Shown here: one piece after another, positions 33,401 to 41,321 of the stretch
Position numbering within the stretch: the first letter of the stretch is position 1
Layout: each line of letters starts with the position of its first letter
NCBI GenBank assembly: GCA_964453115.1
Contig: CAYVRT010000020.1
Location: 1-64,000 of the forward strand
Length of the DNA: 64,000 bases
Origin: JAIWNK01 sp964453115
GTDB taxonomy: Bacteria; Chloroflexota; Anaerolineae; Anaerolineales; Anaerolineaceae
Direction: 5' to 3'
Notes under the pieces: model-generated
Seen by the model: only the letters and a program-made list of their open reading frames with translations
Database searches by the model: none
What the model was told of the DNA's origin: nothing
Program-made: the position numbers and the translations under genes

Positions 33401-33724
33401 GAGATACAACACCATCCCGGCCGAAAAGCCACTCGCCAGGCCCATCAGCAGCCCCGAGCGCAGGTCGCGCGCCTGCCCGCGCAGCGCAGGCACGCTGCCC
33501 ACCAAAACCAGCAGGATGGGAATCACCCCGGCATTCAGCAACAGCAGCAACTGTGCATAGGCCACGTTAAACGAGCCAATGTGCAAATAGCCCAGCCAAA
33601 GCTCAAGCGGGTTGCTGCGCGCCGGCAGCACCGGAAAGACGAACAAATAAAAGGCCGGATACAGTAAGGCCAGGGTCAGCAGCAACCCCAGCCAGATTCC
33701 GCCAAACAAACTCTTTTTAATCAT
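30413..33724 (-). CDS. Membrane-anchored STAND/ORC-like ATPase
   Basis: 1103 aa. Residues 1-420 contain about ten hydrophobic segments (e.g. IWLGLLLTLALLYPAFYLFVFPV, PIIYVLILFIGGFAAFLL). A helical region is followed by a beta-sandwich (LTVSLVNQGLNVAENLRLHF) and a P-loop ATPase with Walker A HGQRRTGKSS (~768), Walker B LLLMFDEFEEL (~858) and the GHPYFTQVVCHE motif; the C-terminus is winged-helix-like. Its ATPase and the preceding beta-sandwich parallel those of the 1560-aa protein at 660-5342 (GQKRAGKSSILYHLKEKL against GQRRTGKSSILYHLNEVL). The middle gene of a kinase-ATPase-GGDEF operon; probably a membrane signalling switch. Ligand unknown. Confidence 0.85.
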   Translation of the reverse strand: MIKKSLFGGIWLGLLLTLALLYPAFYLFVFPVLPARSNPLELWLGYLHIGSFNVAYAQLLLLLNAGVIPILLVLVGSVPALRGQARDLRSGLLMGLASGFSAGMVLYLFLVAPTHSVAAGYDLFNYPLSMTRPTYPEAMLVAYVRETVLNAPSNLLATVGFFSLMGGLMGGLVGALRRKVLPTQPKKTLLEMPLSPLGRRAWFSGSEEAVLVAVVVGLVFGFLLVFASLNMEAKNSTDPADMGFSVVVQKAVVGTPANALVNTVVAEVLSPIIYVLILFIGGFAAFLLRNPSNRVAPRVYAAALAGMVAAAVYAAVTTGSIRLGLVLMGQFPFQNLAEWSEITQQGLDVNLAMDLVRSPVFRVALIYLFPLGPILGIVLSGAGIGALEGLLAAGLLSTFHWRPADRAEQLRREVLQHPEQVLLRIYRLFQQDCSATRILEHLYFNLRTDPDRAALVGAYHALALTPSDASAALKETTRILGQHPEWKLSPEVAALHSILLQGAQALTVSQVAAVQPMPEDQTSSLLPPLAKAGENLSRVLNELKKVQRVDDLNTKIIFLNNSLEALRVARLYIENTVRQGLCYPEFAVLHVLLDRWDSMVLLAVKDLQGSADLLMELKTRKLTGARQQQVLTVSLVNQGLNVAENLRLHFADGEGSYQVLEGRDQVLEILPPKESRELSVSIRCEQNQPFRFAWQLIYDDALAAGRQLDFADQVEFVREEKPFQRIFPIPYVTGTPLQTGQMFVGRQDVFDFVRENLFGAYQNNVIVLHGQRRTGKSSILYHLNEVLAESHFCVLVDMQGKAARGEADFLYSIADDIVYALENHDIHADLPPRQDFDDSPEFYFRSRFLRSLYPLLGEKNLLLMFDEFEELQKRVEDGKLNADIFPYLRNLMQHERKVDFVFAGTHKLEELASEYWSILFNIAAYKRITFLDFGDVTRLVCDPVRPYGMEYDPLTIERIYQVASGHPYFTQVVCHEMVAYHNETQRSYLTVTDIDAVLERIIERGEAHFKYIWAESSTGQRLTLLALAELLEVGEKVTPEDLRAHLEKRGRPITVEDLRQALGALEARDIIGRADPRSNLYRFRVDLIRRWIYATRPAYEKVI

Positions 33725-33734
33725 CCCATCCCTT

Positions 33735-35660
33735 TCAGGAGAACGCCCGTTCCAGGGCGGCAGCAAATTCGCTGGCAGTGGCAAAACGCTCATGGGGCTG
33801 TTTTGCCAGGGCGCGTTCCAGCACCAGGTCTACTGCCACAGGCAACTGTGGCGAAACTGTGTGTGGCTTGGGCGGGGCATCGTTCATGTGTTTGAGCAGC
33901 ACAGCCAATGGCGTGTCGGCGCTGAAGGGCAATTGCCCAACCAGCATCTCATAAACGACCACCCCCAGCGCATAAATATCGGAAGCGCGGCCCACATCAT
34001 CCCCGCGTGCCTGCTCTGGCGACATGTAATCGGGCGTGCCCATCGTCATGCCCGTTGCGGTAAACTTGACCCCTTCCAGCATCTTAACCACACCAAAATC
34101 GGTCAAGACAGCATAGGCTTCCTGTGGGTTGTGAGGGTCAAACTCGTTGGAGCGCAGCAGAATGTTGGCCGGTTTAATGTCGCGGTGAATCAGCCCATTG
34201 GCATGGGCATGGTCGAGGGCCGAGGCAATTTGTCGGATAACCGAGAGAACCTCGCCCCGGCTCAGGTGTTCGCTGCGCCCGCGCAGCGTGCGCACACGCT
34301 CCTTGAGGGTTGGGCCGGGGATATATTCCATCACCATATAGGTCAAACGGTCCACCGTACCAAAATCATAGACCTGAACAATATTGGGGTGATGCAAGCG
34401 CGCCACCGCCGCCGCCTCGCGCTGAAAGCGCTCGTAAAATTCATTGTCCGCCGCAAAACGGGGCGAGAGGATCTTGAGCGCCACATAACGATCCAGATTT
34501 GGCTGATAGCCCTTAAAGACCTCGGCCATGCCGCCCTGTCCAATCGGCGAAACAACGCGATAGCCACCCAGGGTGCGGCCAATCAAATCGCTGCTGCCGC
34601 TGGCGGTCGAGCGCGCCCCGGTTTCCTCAACCTCGCGCTGCCGTTTGAGAAACTCGGCAAACGTCTCAGAGAACGGCGTCACGCGCCCTTGTCGCTCCTC
34701 CACCAGGCTCTTAATGCGCAAAATGCGCACCATCGGCTCGGGGGCCTGGTCTAAATGCACCAGCGCCATTTGCTGCGTGCTGGAAAGCTGCGACCACAAA
34801 TAGCGGTAATGGTCTTCCGCCTCGGCCAGGTAACGCTTGCGCACCAGGGCAGCCGTTTCGGCTGGACGAGGTTGGCCGCGCCCCGGCGTTTCGTAAAGAT
34901 GAAAACCAGCCACCTGCAAAAAGAAAGGATGATTGCCAGCAATTTGCTGCGCCAGTTCCATTTCCTGAACACAAAACGCCGCCCCGCCCAGCAACCCAGA
35001 AACATGCCCAAGCAATTCCTGCGCCTCCTCATCACTCAGCGCCGTCAGCGGCAGCTCGGAGAAGATATTGAAAAACGGCGAGGAAAGCGTATCGGCATGT
35101 TCATAGGTCAACTCATACAGGCTGCGCTTCGAAGCAGTCAAATACACCAGGCCCATCTCCCCGGCCAGGCTGCGCAATTCGCCATAAAAATCTGGCTCAA
35201 AGCGCGGGTTGCGGGCCAGCGACTCAAATTCATCCAGGCACAAAACCAGGTCAAAGCCGGCATCGCGCACCCGGCGCAACAACCGCCGCACCGCCATAAA
35301 GCGCACATCGCCGCCATCCACCATCCGCCGCACCGCCTCGGCCAACTCACCTGGCGGCAAACGCAACAGCAGCGCGTCCAAAATCTCAACCCAAAAATCC
35401 TGAGCCGCAGCCGAGGCCATCCCTTCCAGGTCAAAATAGAGCAGCAATTGACGTTCAGGGTTGAGGCCATAGAGGCGCATCGTTTCCGGGTTGCAAATAT
35501 GCGTCAGGAGCGAAGACTTGCCCATCTTGCGTTCGCCCACCAATGAGCGGCATTGGTGCGTGACAACCGCACTATACAACGTTTCCACCTCGGCCTTGCG
35601 CCCCACAAAATAGGCCGGGTCGGTAATCCGTTGACGATTGAAGAAAGGGTTACGATTCAT
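33735..35660 (-). CDS. ATPase-serine/threonine protein kinase fusion
   Basis: 641 aa. The N-terminal STAND/ORC-like ATPase has FVGRKAEVETL, Walker A GERKMGKSS (~40-48), Walker B LVLCLDEFESL (~137-147) and NHPFFLQVAGFHL. A Hanks-type kinase fills ~365-641: Gly loop IGQGGMAEVFKG, VALKIL lysine, HRDIKPANILL catalytic loop, DFGVVK, and MGTPDYMSPEQARG. All catalytic residues are present, so an active kinase is expected. This order (ATPase first, kinase last) is the reverse of most kinase-STAND fusions. No membrane helix or PASTA repeats. It starts the operon; the membrane ATPase follows after 10 nt. A role phosphorylating its operon partners is inferred. Confidence 0.9.
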   Translation of the reverse strand: MNRNPFFNRQRITDPAYFVGRKAEVETLYSAVVTHQCRSLVGERKMGKSSLLTHICNPETMRLYGLNPERQLLLYFDLEGMASAAAQDFWVEILDALLLRLPPGELAEAVRRMVDGGDVRFMAVRRLLRRVRDAGFDLVLCLDEFESLARNPRFEPDFYGELRSLAGEMGLVYLTASKRSLYELTYEHADTLSSPFFNIFSELPLTALSDEEAQELLGHVSGLLGGAAFCVQEMELAQQIAGNHPFFLQVAGFHLYETPGRGQPRPAETAALVRKRYLAEAEDHYRYLWSQLSSTQQMALVHLDQAPEPMVRILRIKSLVEERQGRVTPFSETFAEFLKRQREVEETGARSTASGSSDLIGRTLGGYRVVSPIGQGGMAEVFKGYQPNLDRYVALKILSPRFAADNEFYERFQREAAAVARLHHPNIVQVYDFGTVDRLTYMVMEYIPGPTLKERVRTLRGRSEHLSRGEVLSVIRQIASALDHAHANGLIHRDIKPANILLRSNEFDPHNPQEAYAVLTDFGVVKMLEGVKFTATGMTMGTPDYMSPEQARGDDVGRASDIYALGVVVYEMLVGQLPFSADTPLAVLLKHMNDAPPKPHTVSPQLPVAVDLVLERALAKQPHERFATASEFAAALERAFS

Positions 35661-35807
35661 GAAACCTGACTCTCAGAATGAAAACAAGCATGGATGAGCA
35701 ACAACCCTATTATATACGAAAGAAAGCCAAAATCGGCGCGCGATTCTGGCAATTTGCTTGATTGAGAGAAAAAGAGGGGCCGCGCCTTGAACCAGCACTC
35801 GATTCGT

Positions 35808-35837
35808 TTGACAGTTTTAAGGTTAATGCGGTATAAT
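35808..35837 (+). promoter_or_regulatory. Consensus promoter of rpsU-infA
   Basis: TTGACA (35808-35813), 18-nt spacer, TATAAT (35832-35837): perfect hexamers. The predicted start near 35844 leaves a leader of about 160 nt. Confidence 0.85.
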
Positions 35838-35849
35838 GGCAACAGTTTG

Positions 35850-35887
35850 GTTTCGGGCTTCCGAAACAGTTCCTTACCTGTTTTTTT
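35850..35887 (+). promoter_or_regulatory. Mutually exclusive hairpins in the rpsU leader
   Basis: Hairpin 1 is GTTTCGG (35850-35856) / CCGAAAC (35861-35867). Its 3' arm overlaps AAACAG (35864-35869), which pairs with CTGTTT (35878-35883) to form a weak terminator-like hairpin ending in a T-run to 35887. Only one of the two can form at a time. Confidence 0.45.
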
Positions 35888-35908
35888 CCTGGAGGTTGCC
35901 GCCCCAAC

Positions 35909-35956
35909 ATGCGTCAAGGTGTTAGATCAAGGTCTTTTCCTCGGCTGCATGGTTAA
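35909..35956 (+). CDS. Putative 15-aa leader peptide upstream of rpsU
   Basis: ATG at 35909, preceded by GGAGG (35891-35895), encodes MRQGVRSRSFPRLHG and stops at TAA 35954-35956. Four of 15 codons are Arg (CGT, AGA, AGG, CGG). The stop codon lies in the loop of the terminator-like hairpin 35940-35967, an arrangement typical of ribosome-dependent attenuation. The spacing from GGAGG is long, so translation is uncertain. Confidence 0.35.
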   Translation: MRQGVRSRSFPRLHG

Positions 35957-35973
35957 GGTGCGCCGAGTTTTTT
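35940..35973 (+). terminator. Terminator-like hairpin (attenuator) in the rpsU leader
   Basis: CTCGGC (35940-35945) pairs with GCCGAG (35962-35967), followed by six T residues. It stands only 31 nt before the rpsU start, so it is likely an attenuator rather than an end-of-gene terminator. Confidence 0.55.
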
Positions 35974-36004
35974 GTATCCCTTTGCAAGAAGGGAGGTGAG
36001 AGAC

Positions 36005-36205
36005 GTGCCCGCAGTAGTTTTACGCCCCAATGAATCACAAGACCAATTATTGAAGCGCTTTCGCAAGAAGGTTGTGAAGAGTGGCGTTTTAAGCACCGTG
36101 CGCCGCAAGCGCTGGTTCATCTCAAAAAGCGAAGTGCGCCGCGTTGAGAAGAAGAAGGCCATGCGCCGCTTCAAACGCCGCCAGATGAGCAAGGTCTCGG
36201 AATAA
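36005..36205 (+). CDS. rpsU: 30S ribosomal protein S21
   Basis: 66 aa from a GTG start with GGGAGGTG 6 nt upstream. VVLRPNESQDQLLKRFRKKVVKSGVLSTVRRKRWFISKSE is the S21 signature, with a very basic C-terminal helix (RRVEKKKAMRRFKRRQMSK). S21 sits on the 30S platform near the mRNA Shine-Dalgarno/anti-Shine-Dalgarno helix and aids initiation. It pairs here with infA 55 nt downstream, making a small initiation operon. Expression is probably controlled by the structured leader. Longer in-frame starts upstream fall inside the leader terminator and are rejected. Confidence 0.95.
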   Translation: MPAVVLRPNESQDQLLKRFRKKVVKSGVLSTVRRKRWFISKSEVRRVEKKKAMRRFKRRQMSKVSE

Positions 36206-36260
36206 GTCGTCGGCTCTGTTCTCAGAGCTGGCTGAACCCCAAAGGTTCTGGAGGAAAAGA

Positions 36261-36509
36261 ATGGCCAAAGAAGAAGATAAGATTCAGGTTGAAGGCACCA
36301 TCATCGAAGCCCTGCCCGGGACGCAATTCCGCGTCCGCCTGGAAAACGGCCATACCGTGCTGGCCTACCTATCCGGCAGAATGCGCAAATATTACATCCG
36401 CATCCTGCTCGGCGATCACGTTCGCGTGGAAATGTCGCCCTACGATTTAACCCGCGGTCGGATTGTCTACCGTCAGAAGAAGGCCAACGAACCCGGCCTC
36501 GAAGAATAG
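36261..36509 (+). CDS. infA: Translation initiation factor IF-1
   Basis: 82 aa, with GGAGG 8 nt before the ATG. It shows the S1-type OB fold: KIQVEGTIIEALPGTQFRVRLENGHTVLAYLSGRMRKYYIRILLGDHVRVEMSPYDLTRGRIVYR. The usual MRK-x-x-IRIL-x-GD-x-V motif is intact. IF-1 binds the 30S A site with IF-2 and IF-3. It is about 10 residues longer than the common 72-aa form because of a C-terminal tail. Usually infA lies in the large ribosomal protein operon; here it stands with rpsU. Confidence 0.97.
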   Translation: MAKEEDKIQVEGTIIEALPGTQFRVRLENGHTVLAYLSGRMRKYYIRILLGDHVRVEMSPYDLTRGRIVYRQKKANEPGLEE

Positions 36510-36536
36510 GCCTCTGGGAATCATTGTACGTCCCCC

Positions 36537-36566
36537 AACCCCGCCCCATCCAGGGCGGGGTTTTTT
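36537..36566 (+). terminator. Intrinsic terminator of rpsU-infA
   Basis: AACCCCGCCC (36537-36546) and GGGCGGGGTT (36553-36562) form a strong GC stem with a 6-nt loop, followed by a T-run to 36566. Confidence 0.95.
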
Positions 36567-36622
36567 GTTCAATAAATTAAAAAAAGAAAGGCCCGGAAGC
36601 AAATCTCCCGGGCCTGGTTGGT

Positions 36623-37627
36623 CTAGTAGCTGCGGTTATCGTAGCTGGTGAGGGCCTTCATATAGTTGGCCCGCTCATACGCCGCCGGTTCAGCAACCGC
36701 CTTCTGGCTCATGCTGCCCCGCATCTGCTGAATGGATTGATACTCATATTCCTCCAGCCAGCGCTCCAGGTCGGCGCGCAATTCTGCCACGCGCCCCACC
36801 CCGCGCGCCAGCAATTCCGAGGCCATCATCACCACATTGGCACCCGCCATGACCGATTTGACCACATCCTGCGCGGTGTGAACCCCGCCGGTAAGCGCCA
36901 GGTCAGCCTGCACCCGGCCATGCAAAATCGCCGTCCAGCGCAGCGGCAGGCGCAACTCATCCGAGCTGCTCAGCGCCAGGCTTGGCACCACTTCCAGCGC
37001 CTCAATGTCCAAATCGGGCTGATAGAAGCGGTTGAACAGCACCAGGCCATTCGCACCCGCACCTGCCAGGCGCTGCGCCAGGTTGGGCAGGGCCGTGAAG
37101 TAGGGGCTGAGCTTGACCGCCAACGGAATGCGCACCTGCTTGCGCACATCCGCCACCAGGTTCACATAGGCCTGTTCCAGCTCCTGAGCAGTAATTTCAG
37201 GGTTGGTATCCACATAATAGATGTTCAGTTCCAGCGCATCTGCCCCGGCCTGTTCCATCTTGTGCGCATATTCCACCCAACCGCCGCTCGAAACACCATT
37301 CAGACTGGCGATGATCGGCACCTGCACACTGGCCTTCAGCTTGCGAATCAGCTCCAAATATTCCTCCGGCCCCACGTTGTAGCGCTCCAGGTCGGGGAAG
37401 TAGCTTGTCGCCTCCGCATAGGAGTCGGTGCCAAGATTCAAGTAGTGATCCAGGGCATTGCTTTCATGCGCAATCTGTTCCTCAAAGAGCGAATACATCA
37501 CCACGGCAGCAATCCCGGCATCTTCCAGACGGCGGACGGTATCCACCTTCTTAGAAAGCGGCGAAGCTGCGGCAACCAACGGGTTCTTCAGGCCCAGGCC
37601 CAAATAGGTTGTGCGAAGATCTACCAT
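36623..37627 (-). CDS. Dihydroorotate-dehydrogenase-like FMN oxidoreductase next to NifJ
   Basis: 334 aa. The ATG at 37627 has AAGGAGG upstream. DLRTTYLGLGLKNPLVAAASPLS, VPIIASLNGVSSGGWVEYAHKMEQAGADALELNIYYV and VKLSPYFTALPNLAQRLAGAGANGLVLFNRF place it in the PyrD-like TIM barrel with FMN binding at the C-terminal end (TGGVHTAQDVVKSVMAGANVVMMASELL). It differs from true PyrD in length and central motifs and belongs to the DHODH-like group often found beside pyruvate:ferredoxin oxidoreductase. It starts 10 nt after the nifJ stop. Pyrimidine synthesis is unlikely to be its main role; electron transfer linked to NifJ is inferred. Confidence 0.85.
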   Translation of the reverse strand: MVDLRTTYLGLGLKNPLVAAASPLSKKVDTVRRLEDAGIAAVVMYSLFEEQIAHESNALDHYLNLGTDSYAEATSYFPDLERYNVGPEEYLELIRKLKASVQVPIIASLNGVSSGGWVEYAHKMEQAGADALELNIYYVDTNPEITAQELEQAYVNLVADVRKQVRIPLAVKLSPYFTALPNLAQRLAGAGANGLVLFNRFYQPDLDIEALEVVPSLALSSSDELRLPLRWTAILHGRVQADLALTGGVHTAQDVVKSVMAGANVVMMASELLARGVGRVAELRADLERWLEEYEYQSIQQMRGSMSQKAVAEPAAYERANYMKALTSYDNRSY

Positions 37628-37637
37628 CCCATCCTCC

Positions 37638-40600
37638 TTATTCGGTCTTCTTCTCTTCGGGATGAGCCGCCGAATATTGAATGGCGGCCATCTGACGGTA
37701 CAGTTCCCAGCGCTTGGCAACATCAGCAGTCGCCTGCTGCATCAGCAGTTCGGCGCGTGCCTCGTCACTTTGCACCAACATGCGGTAGCGGGTTTCGTTG
37801 TAAGCATAGTCGCGCACTGCCACGGTCGGGTCTTTGCTCTCAATCGTCAGCGGATTCTTGCCTTCATCAATCAGCGCCGGGTTGTAGCGATAGAGCGGCC
37901 AAATGCCCGATTGCACGGCCAGGCGTTGCTGTTCCAGCCCCTTGCGCATGTCAATGCCGTGCGCAATACAGTGACTGTAGGCAATGATCAGGGATGGGCC
38001 TTCGTAGGCATCCGCTTCCAGGAAGGCGCGCAGCGTCTGCTGATCGTTGTAGCCCATCGCCACGCGCGCCACATACACATACCCATACGACATGGCAATC
38101 ATGCCCAGGTCTTTCTTCGGCAGGCCCTTGCCCTGCGCTGCAAATTTGGCAACTGCGGCGCGCGGGGTAGATTTGGACGCCTGACCGCCGGTGTTGGAAT
38201 AGACTTCCGTATCCAGCACCAGGATGTTGACATTGCGCCCAGAAGCCAGGACGTGATCCAGGCCGCCATACCCAATGTCATACGCCCAGCCATCGCCGCC
38301 AATGATCCAAACACTCCTGCGCACCAGCGAATCGGCCAACTGCTCCAAATGGCGGGCGCGCGGGCTACGAATGCCAGCCAGCTTTTGGCGCAGAACAGCC
38401 ACGCGCTGCCGCTGTTCCAGAATGCCAGCCTCGTTGCGCTGATTCGCCTCCAGCAGGCCAGTCACCAATTCGCTCCCCAGTTCAGCCGCAAATTCGCGCA
38501 CCAGCTCGGTTGCAAATTCTTGCTGCTTATCCAGCGTCAGGCGGAAGCCCAAACCAAATTCGGCATTGTCTTCAAACAGCGAATTGCTCCAGGCCGGGCC
38601 GCGCCCCTCAGCGTTGAAGGTCCAGGGCGTCGTTGGCAGGTTGCCACCATAAATGGAAGAGCAGCCAGTGGCATTGGCAACCACCATCCGGTCGCCAAAC
38701 AATTGCGAAACCAGCTTAACATACGGCGTTTCGCCGCAGCCAGCACAAGCACCCGAAAACTCGAACAAGGGCCGCAGCAGCTGCGAATTTTTCACCGTCG
38801 TCGGCTGCACCGCATCGCGCGCCACATCCGGGATGCTCAAGAAGAAGTCCCAGTTGGCGCGTTCGGTCTCGCGCAGCGGAATCTGCTCCGCCATGTTGAT
38901 GGCGCGGCGGCCCACCTGCGTCTTATCCTTGGCCGGGCAAACCTCCACGCACAGGGCGCAGCCGGTACAATCTTCCGGCGCAACCTGAATGGTGAAGCGC
39001 ATGCCGGGCATTTCTTTGAATTTCGCCTCGGTAGATTTAAAGGTCGCTGGCGCCTCGGCCAGGGCAGCCGGTTCGTAAACCTTCATGCGAATGACAGCAT
39101 GGGGGCAAACAAAGGCACACTTGCCACACTGAATGCACAAATCGGGTTCCCAAACCGGAATTTCAAGCGCAATGTTGCGCTTTTCCCACTGTGCCGTGCC
39201 GGTCGGGAAGCTACCATCCACCGGCAGGGCGCTCACGGGCAGGGCATCGCCATTGAAGCCAATGATTGGCCCCAACACATCGCGCACAAACTCGGGCGCC
39301 TGGTCAGACACCGGTTTGGCACGGCCAATTTCACTGTTCACTTCCGCCGGCACCTTCACCTCGTAGAGGTTCGCCAGGGTCTGATCCACAGCTTCATAGT
39401 TGCGCTGCACAACCGCTTCGCCGCGCTTGCCATACGTCTTGTAAATGGATTTCTTAATCTGGGCAATTGCCTCATCGCGCGGCAGCACACCGCTGATGGC
39501 AAAGAAGCAGGTCTGCATGATGGTGTTAATCCGCCCGCCCATGCCCGTCTTTTGCGCCACTTCGTAGGCATCAATGACAAAGAAGCGCAGTTTCTTTTCA
39601 AGAATCACCGTCTGCACTTCGCGCGGCAGGTGCTTCCAGACCTCATCCGGGCCATAGATGCTGTTGAGCAAGAAGACAGCCCCCGGAGCAGCATACTTCA
39701 ACACATCCAGGCGCTCCAGGAAGGTGAATTGATGGCAGGCAACAAAGTTGGCATCGCCAACGCCAATCAAATAGGGGGCGCGAATCGGGCGCGGGCCAAA
39801 GCGCAGGTGCGAAATGGTCAACGAACCCGACTTCTTCGAGTCGTAAACAAAGTAACCCTGTGCGCCGTTTTCGGTTTCCTCGCCAATAATCTTGATCGAG
39901 TTCTTGTTCGCACCCACTGTCCCATCGGCACCCAGGCCAAAGAAGACACAGCGCGAAACATCCTTTGCCGCAATCGAAAAGGTTGGGTCAAATTCAATGC
40001 TGCTATGCGTCACATCATCCACAATCCCAATCGTGAAGTGATTCTTGGGCTGCGGCTTGCCAAGTTCCTCAAAGATGGCCTTGACCATCGCCGGGGTAAA
40101 CTCCTTCGAGGACAGGCCATAGCGCCCGGCAAAGATGCGCGGAGCGCTGCCAAACGGGGCAACACCCTGGCTCATGCCTTCGCTAATCGCCGTCACCACA
40201 TCCTGGTAGAGCGGCTCGCCAATCGAACCGGGTTCCTTGGTGCGGTCGAGGACGGCAATGCTGCGCACGGTCGCGGGCAGCGCCTTCAGGAAGGCCTCAA
40301 TTGCAAACGGGCGGTAGAGGCGCACCGTCAGAACGCCCACCTTTTCGCCGCGTTCGGCCAGGTAGTGCGCGGTTTCTTCCGCCGTCTCAGCCCCAGAGCC
40401 CATCAGCACAATCACACGCTCCGCATCCGGAGCACCCGCATAATCGAACAAATGGTAGGAACGCCCGGTCAATTTGGCAAAGCGATCCATGGCCTGCTGC
40501 ACAATTTCGGGGCAGCGCAGATAGAAGGGGTTGCTAGCCTCGCGCGCCTGGAAGTAAACATCCGGGTTTTGCGCCGTGCCGCGCAGCACCGGGTGTTCCG

Positions 40601-41228
40601 GCGAAAGAGCACGGGCGCGGTGTTCGGCAATCCGCTCTTCGCTAATCATCGCCAGCAGGTCTTCATCTGAAAGCAACTCAATCTTATTCACCTCGCTCGA
40701 GGTGCGGAAGCCATCAAAGAAGTGCAAGAAAGGCACGCGGCTTTCCAACGTTGCGGCATTGGCAATCAACGCCATATCATGGCCTTCCTGCGGCGAGCGA
40801 GAGGCAAGCATTGCCCAACCAGTTTGGCGGGTTGCCATCACATCCGAGTGATCGCCAAAGATGGAAAGCGCCTGTGCAGCCAGCGAACGAGCCGAAACAT
40901 GGAAGACGGTTGCGGTCAATTCGCCCGCAATCTTATACATATTGGGGATCATCAACAGCAGGCCCTGCGAGGCGGTAAAGGTGGTCGTCAGCGCGCCGGT
41001 TTGCAGTGCGCCATGCACCGCACCTGCTGCGCCGCCTTCAGATTGCATCTCGGCCACCAGCGGGACAGTGCCCCACAGGTTGGGCTTCTTCTTCGAGGCC
41101 CACTCATCCGAGAACTCTCCCATCGTTGAGGAGGGGGTGATCGGGTAAATCGCAATCACCTCGCTCAGGCGATAGGCAACATTGGCAACGGCTTCGTTGC
41201 CGTCAATCGTGGTTTTCTGTCTTGGCAT
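37638..41228 (-). CDS. nifJ: Pyruvate:ferredoxin (flavodoxin) oxidoreductase
   Basis: 1196 aa, the usual size of the single-chain homodimeric enzyme. Domains in order: pyruvate/CoA domain I (DGNEAVANVAYRLSEVIAIYPITPSS), domain II, the gamma-like domain (FFGLGADGTVGANKNSIKII), two 4Fe-4S clusters (CIQCGKCAFVCPHA and CTGCALCVEVCP), then the TPP domain (CAGCGETPYVKLVSQLFG and GDGWAYDIGYGGLDHVLASG), including the cysteines of the third cluster. It oxidises pyruvate with CoA to acetyl-CoA, CO2 and reduced ferredoxin. CAGGAG precedes the ATG. With the ADP-forming acetate-CoA ligase it indicates anaerobic or fermentative metabolism. Confidence 0.97.
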   Translation of the reverse strand: MPRQKTTIDGNEAVANVAYRLSEVIAIYPITPSSTMGEFSDEWASKKKPNLWGTVPLVAEMQSEGGAAGAVHGALQTGALTTTFTASQGLLLMIPNMYKIAGELTATVFHVSARSLAAQALSIFGDHSDVMATRQTGWAMLASRSPQEGHDMALIANAATLESRVPFLHFFDGFRTSSEVNKIELLSDEDLLAMISEERIAEHRARALSPEHPVLRGTAQNPDVYFQAREASNPFYLRCPEIVQQAMDRFAKLTGRSYHLFDYAGAPDAERVIVLMGSGAETAEETAHYLAERGEKVGVLTVRLYRPFAIEAFLKALPATVRSIAVLDRTKEPGSIGEPLYQDVVTAISEGMSQGVAPFGSAPRIFAGRYGLSSKEFTPAMVKAIFEELGKPQPKNHFTIGIVDDVTHSSIEFDPTFSIAAKDVSRCVFFGLGADGTVGANKNSIKIIGEETENGAQGYFVYDSKKSGSLTISHLRFGPRPIRAPYLIGVGDANFVACHQFTFLERLDVLKYAAPGAVFLLNSIYGPDEVWKHLPREVQTVILEKKLRFFVIDAYEVAQKTGMGGRINTIMQTCFFAISGVLPRDEAIAQIKKSIYKTYGKRGEAVVQRNYEAVDQTLANLYEVKVPAEVNSEIGRAKPVSDQAPEFVRDVLGPIIGFNGDALPVSALPVDGSFPTGTAQWEKRNIALEIPVWEPDLCIQCGKCAFVCPHAVIRMKVYEPAALAEAPATFKSTEAKFKEMPGMRFTIQVAPEDCTGCALCVEVCPAKDKTQVGRRAINMAEQIPLRETERANWDFFLSIPDVARDAVQPTTVKNSQLLRPLFEFSGACAGCGETPYVKLVSQLFGDRMVVANATGCSSIYGGNLPTTPWTFNAEGRGPAWSNSLFEDNAEFGLGFRLTLDKQQEFATELVREFAAELGSELVTGLLEANQRNEAGILEQRQRVAVLRQKLAGIRSPRARHLEQLADSLVRRSVWIIGGDGWAYDIGYGGLDHVLASGRNVNILVLDTEVYSNTGGQASKSTPRAAVAKFAAQGKGLPKKDLGMIAMSYGYVYVARVAMGYNDQQTLRAFLEADAYEGPSLIIAYSHCIAHGIDMRKGLEQQRLAVQSGIWPLYRYNPALIDEGKNPLTIESKDPTVAVRDYAYNETRYRMLVQSDEARAELLMQQATADVAKRWELYRQMAAIQYSAAHPEEKKTE

Positions 41229-41321
41229 ACCATACTCCTGAAAAGGGATAAAAAATGCGCGGTGGGGCAGAACCTTCCTGCCGTGCGTTTCTATGCAAAC
41301 AAAATCATCAGCCAACCCGAA

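Noticed and set aside
35657..35917. 86-codon minus-strand frame between the kinase gene and rpsU
   Set aside because: It runs through the perfect rpsU promoter and leader hairpins and lacks a ribosome site.
37611..40670. 1019-codon plus-strand frame opposite nifJ
   Set aside because: Very long but fully antisense to nifJ; such frames arise because TTA, CTA and TCA codons are rare in GC-rich genes.
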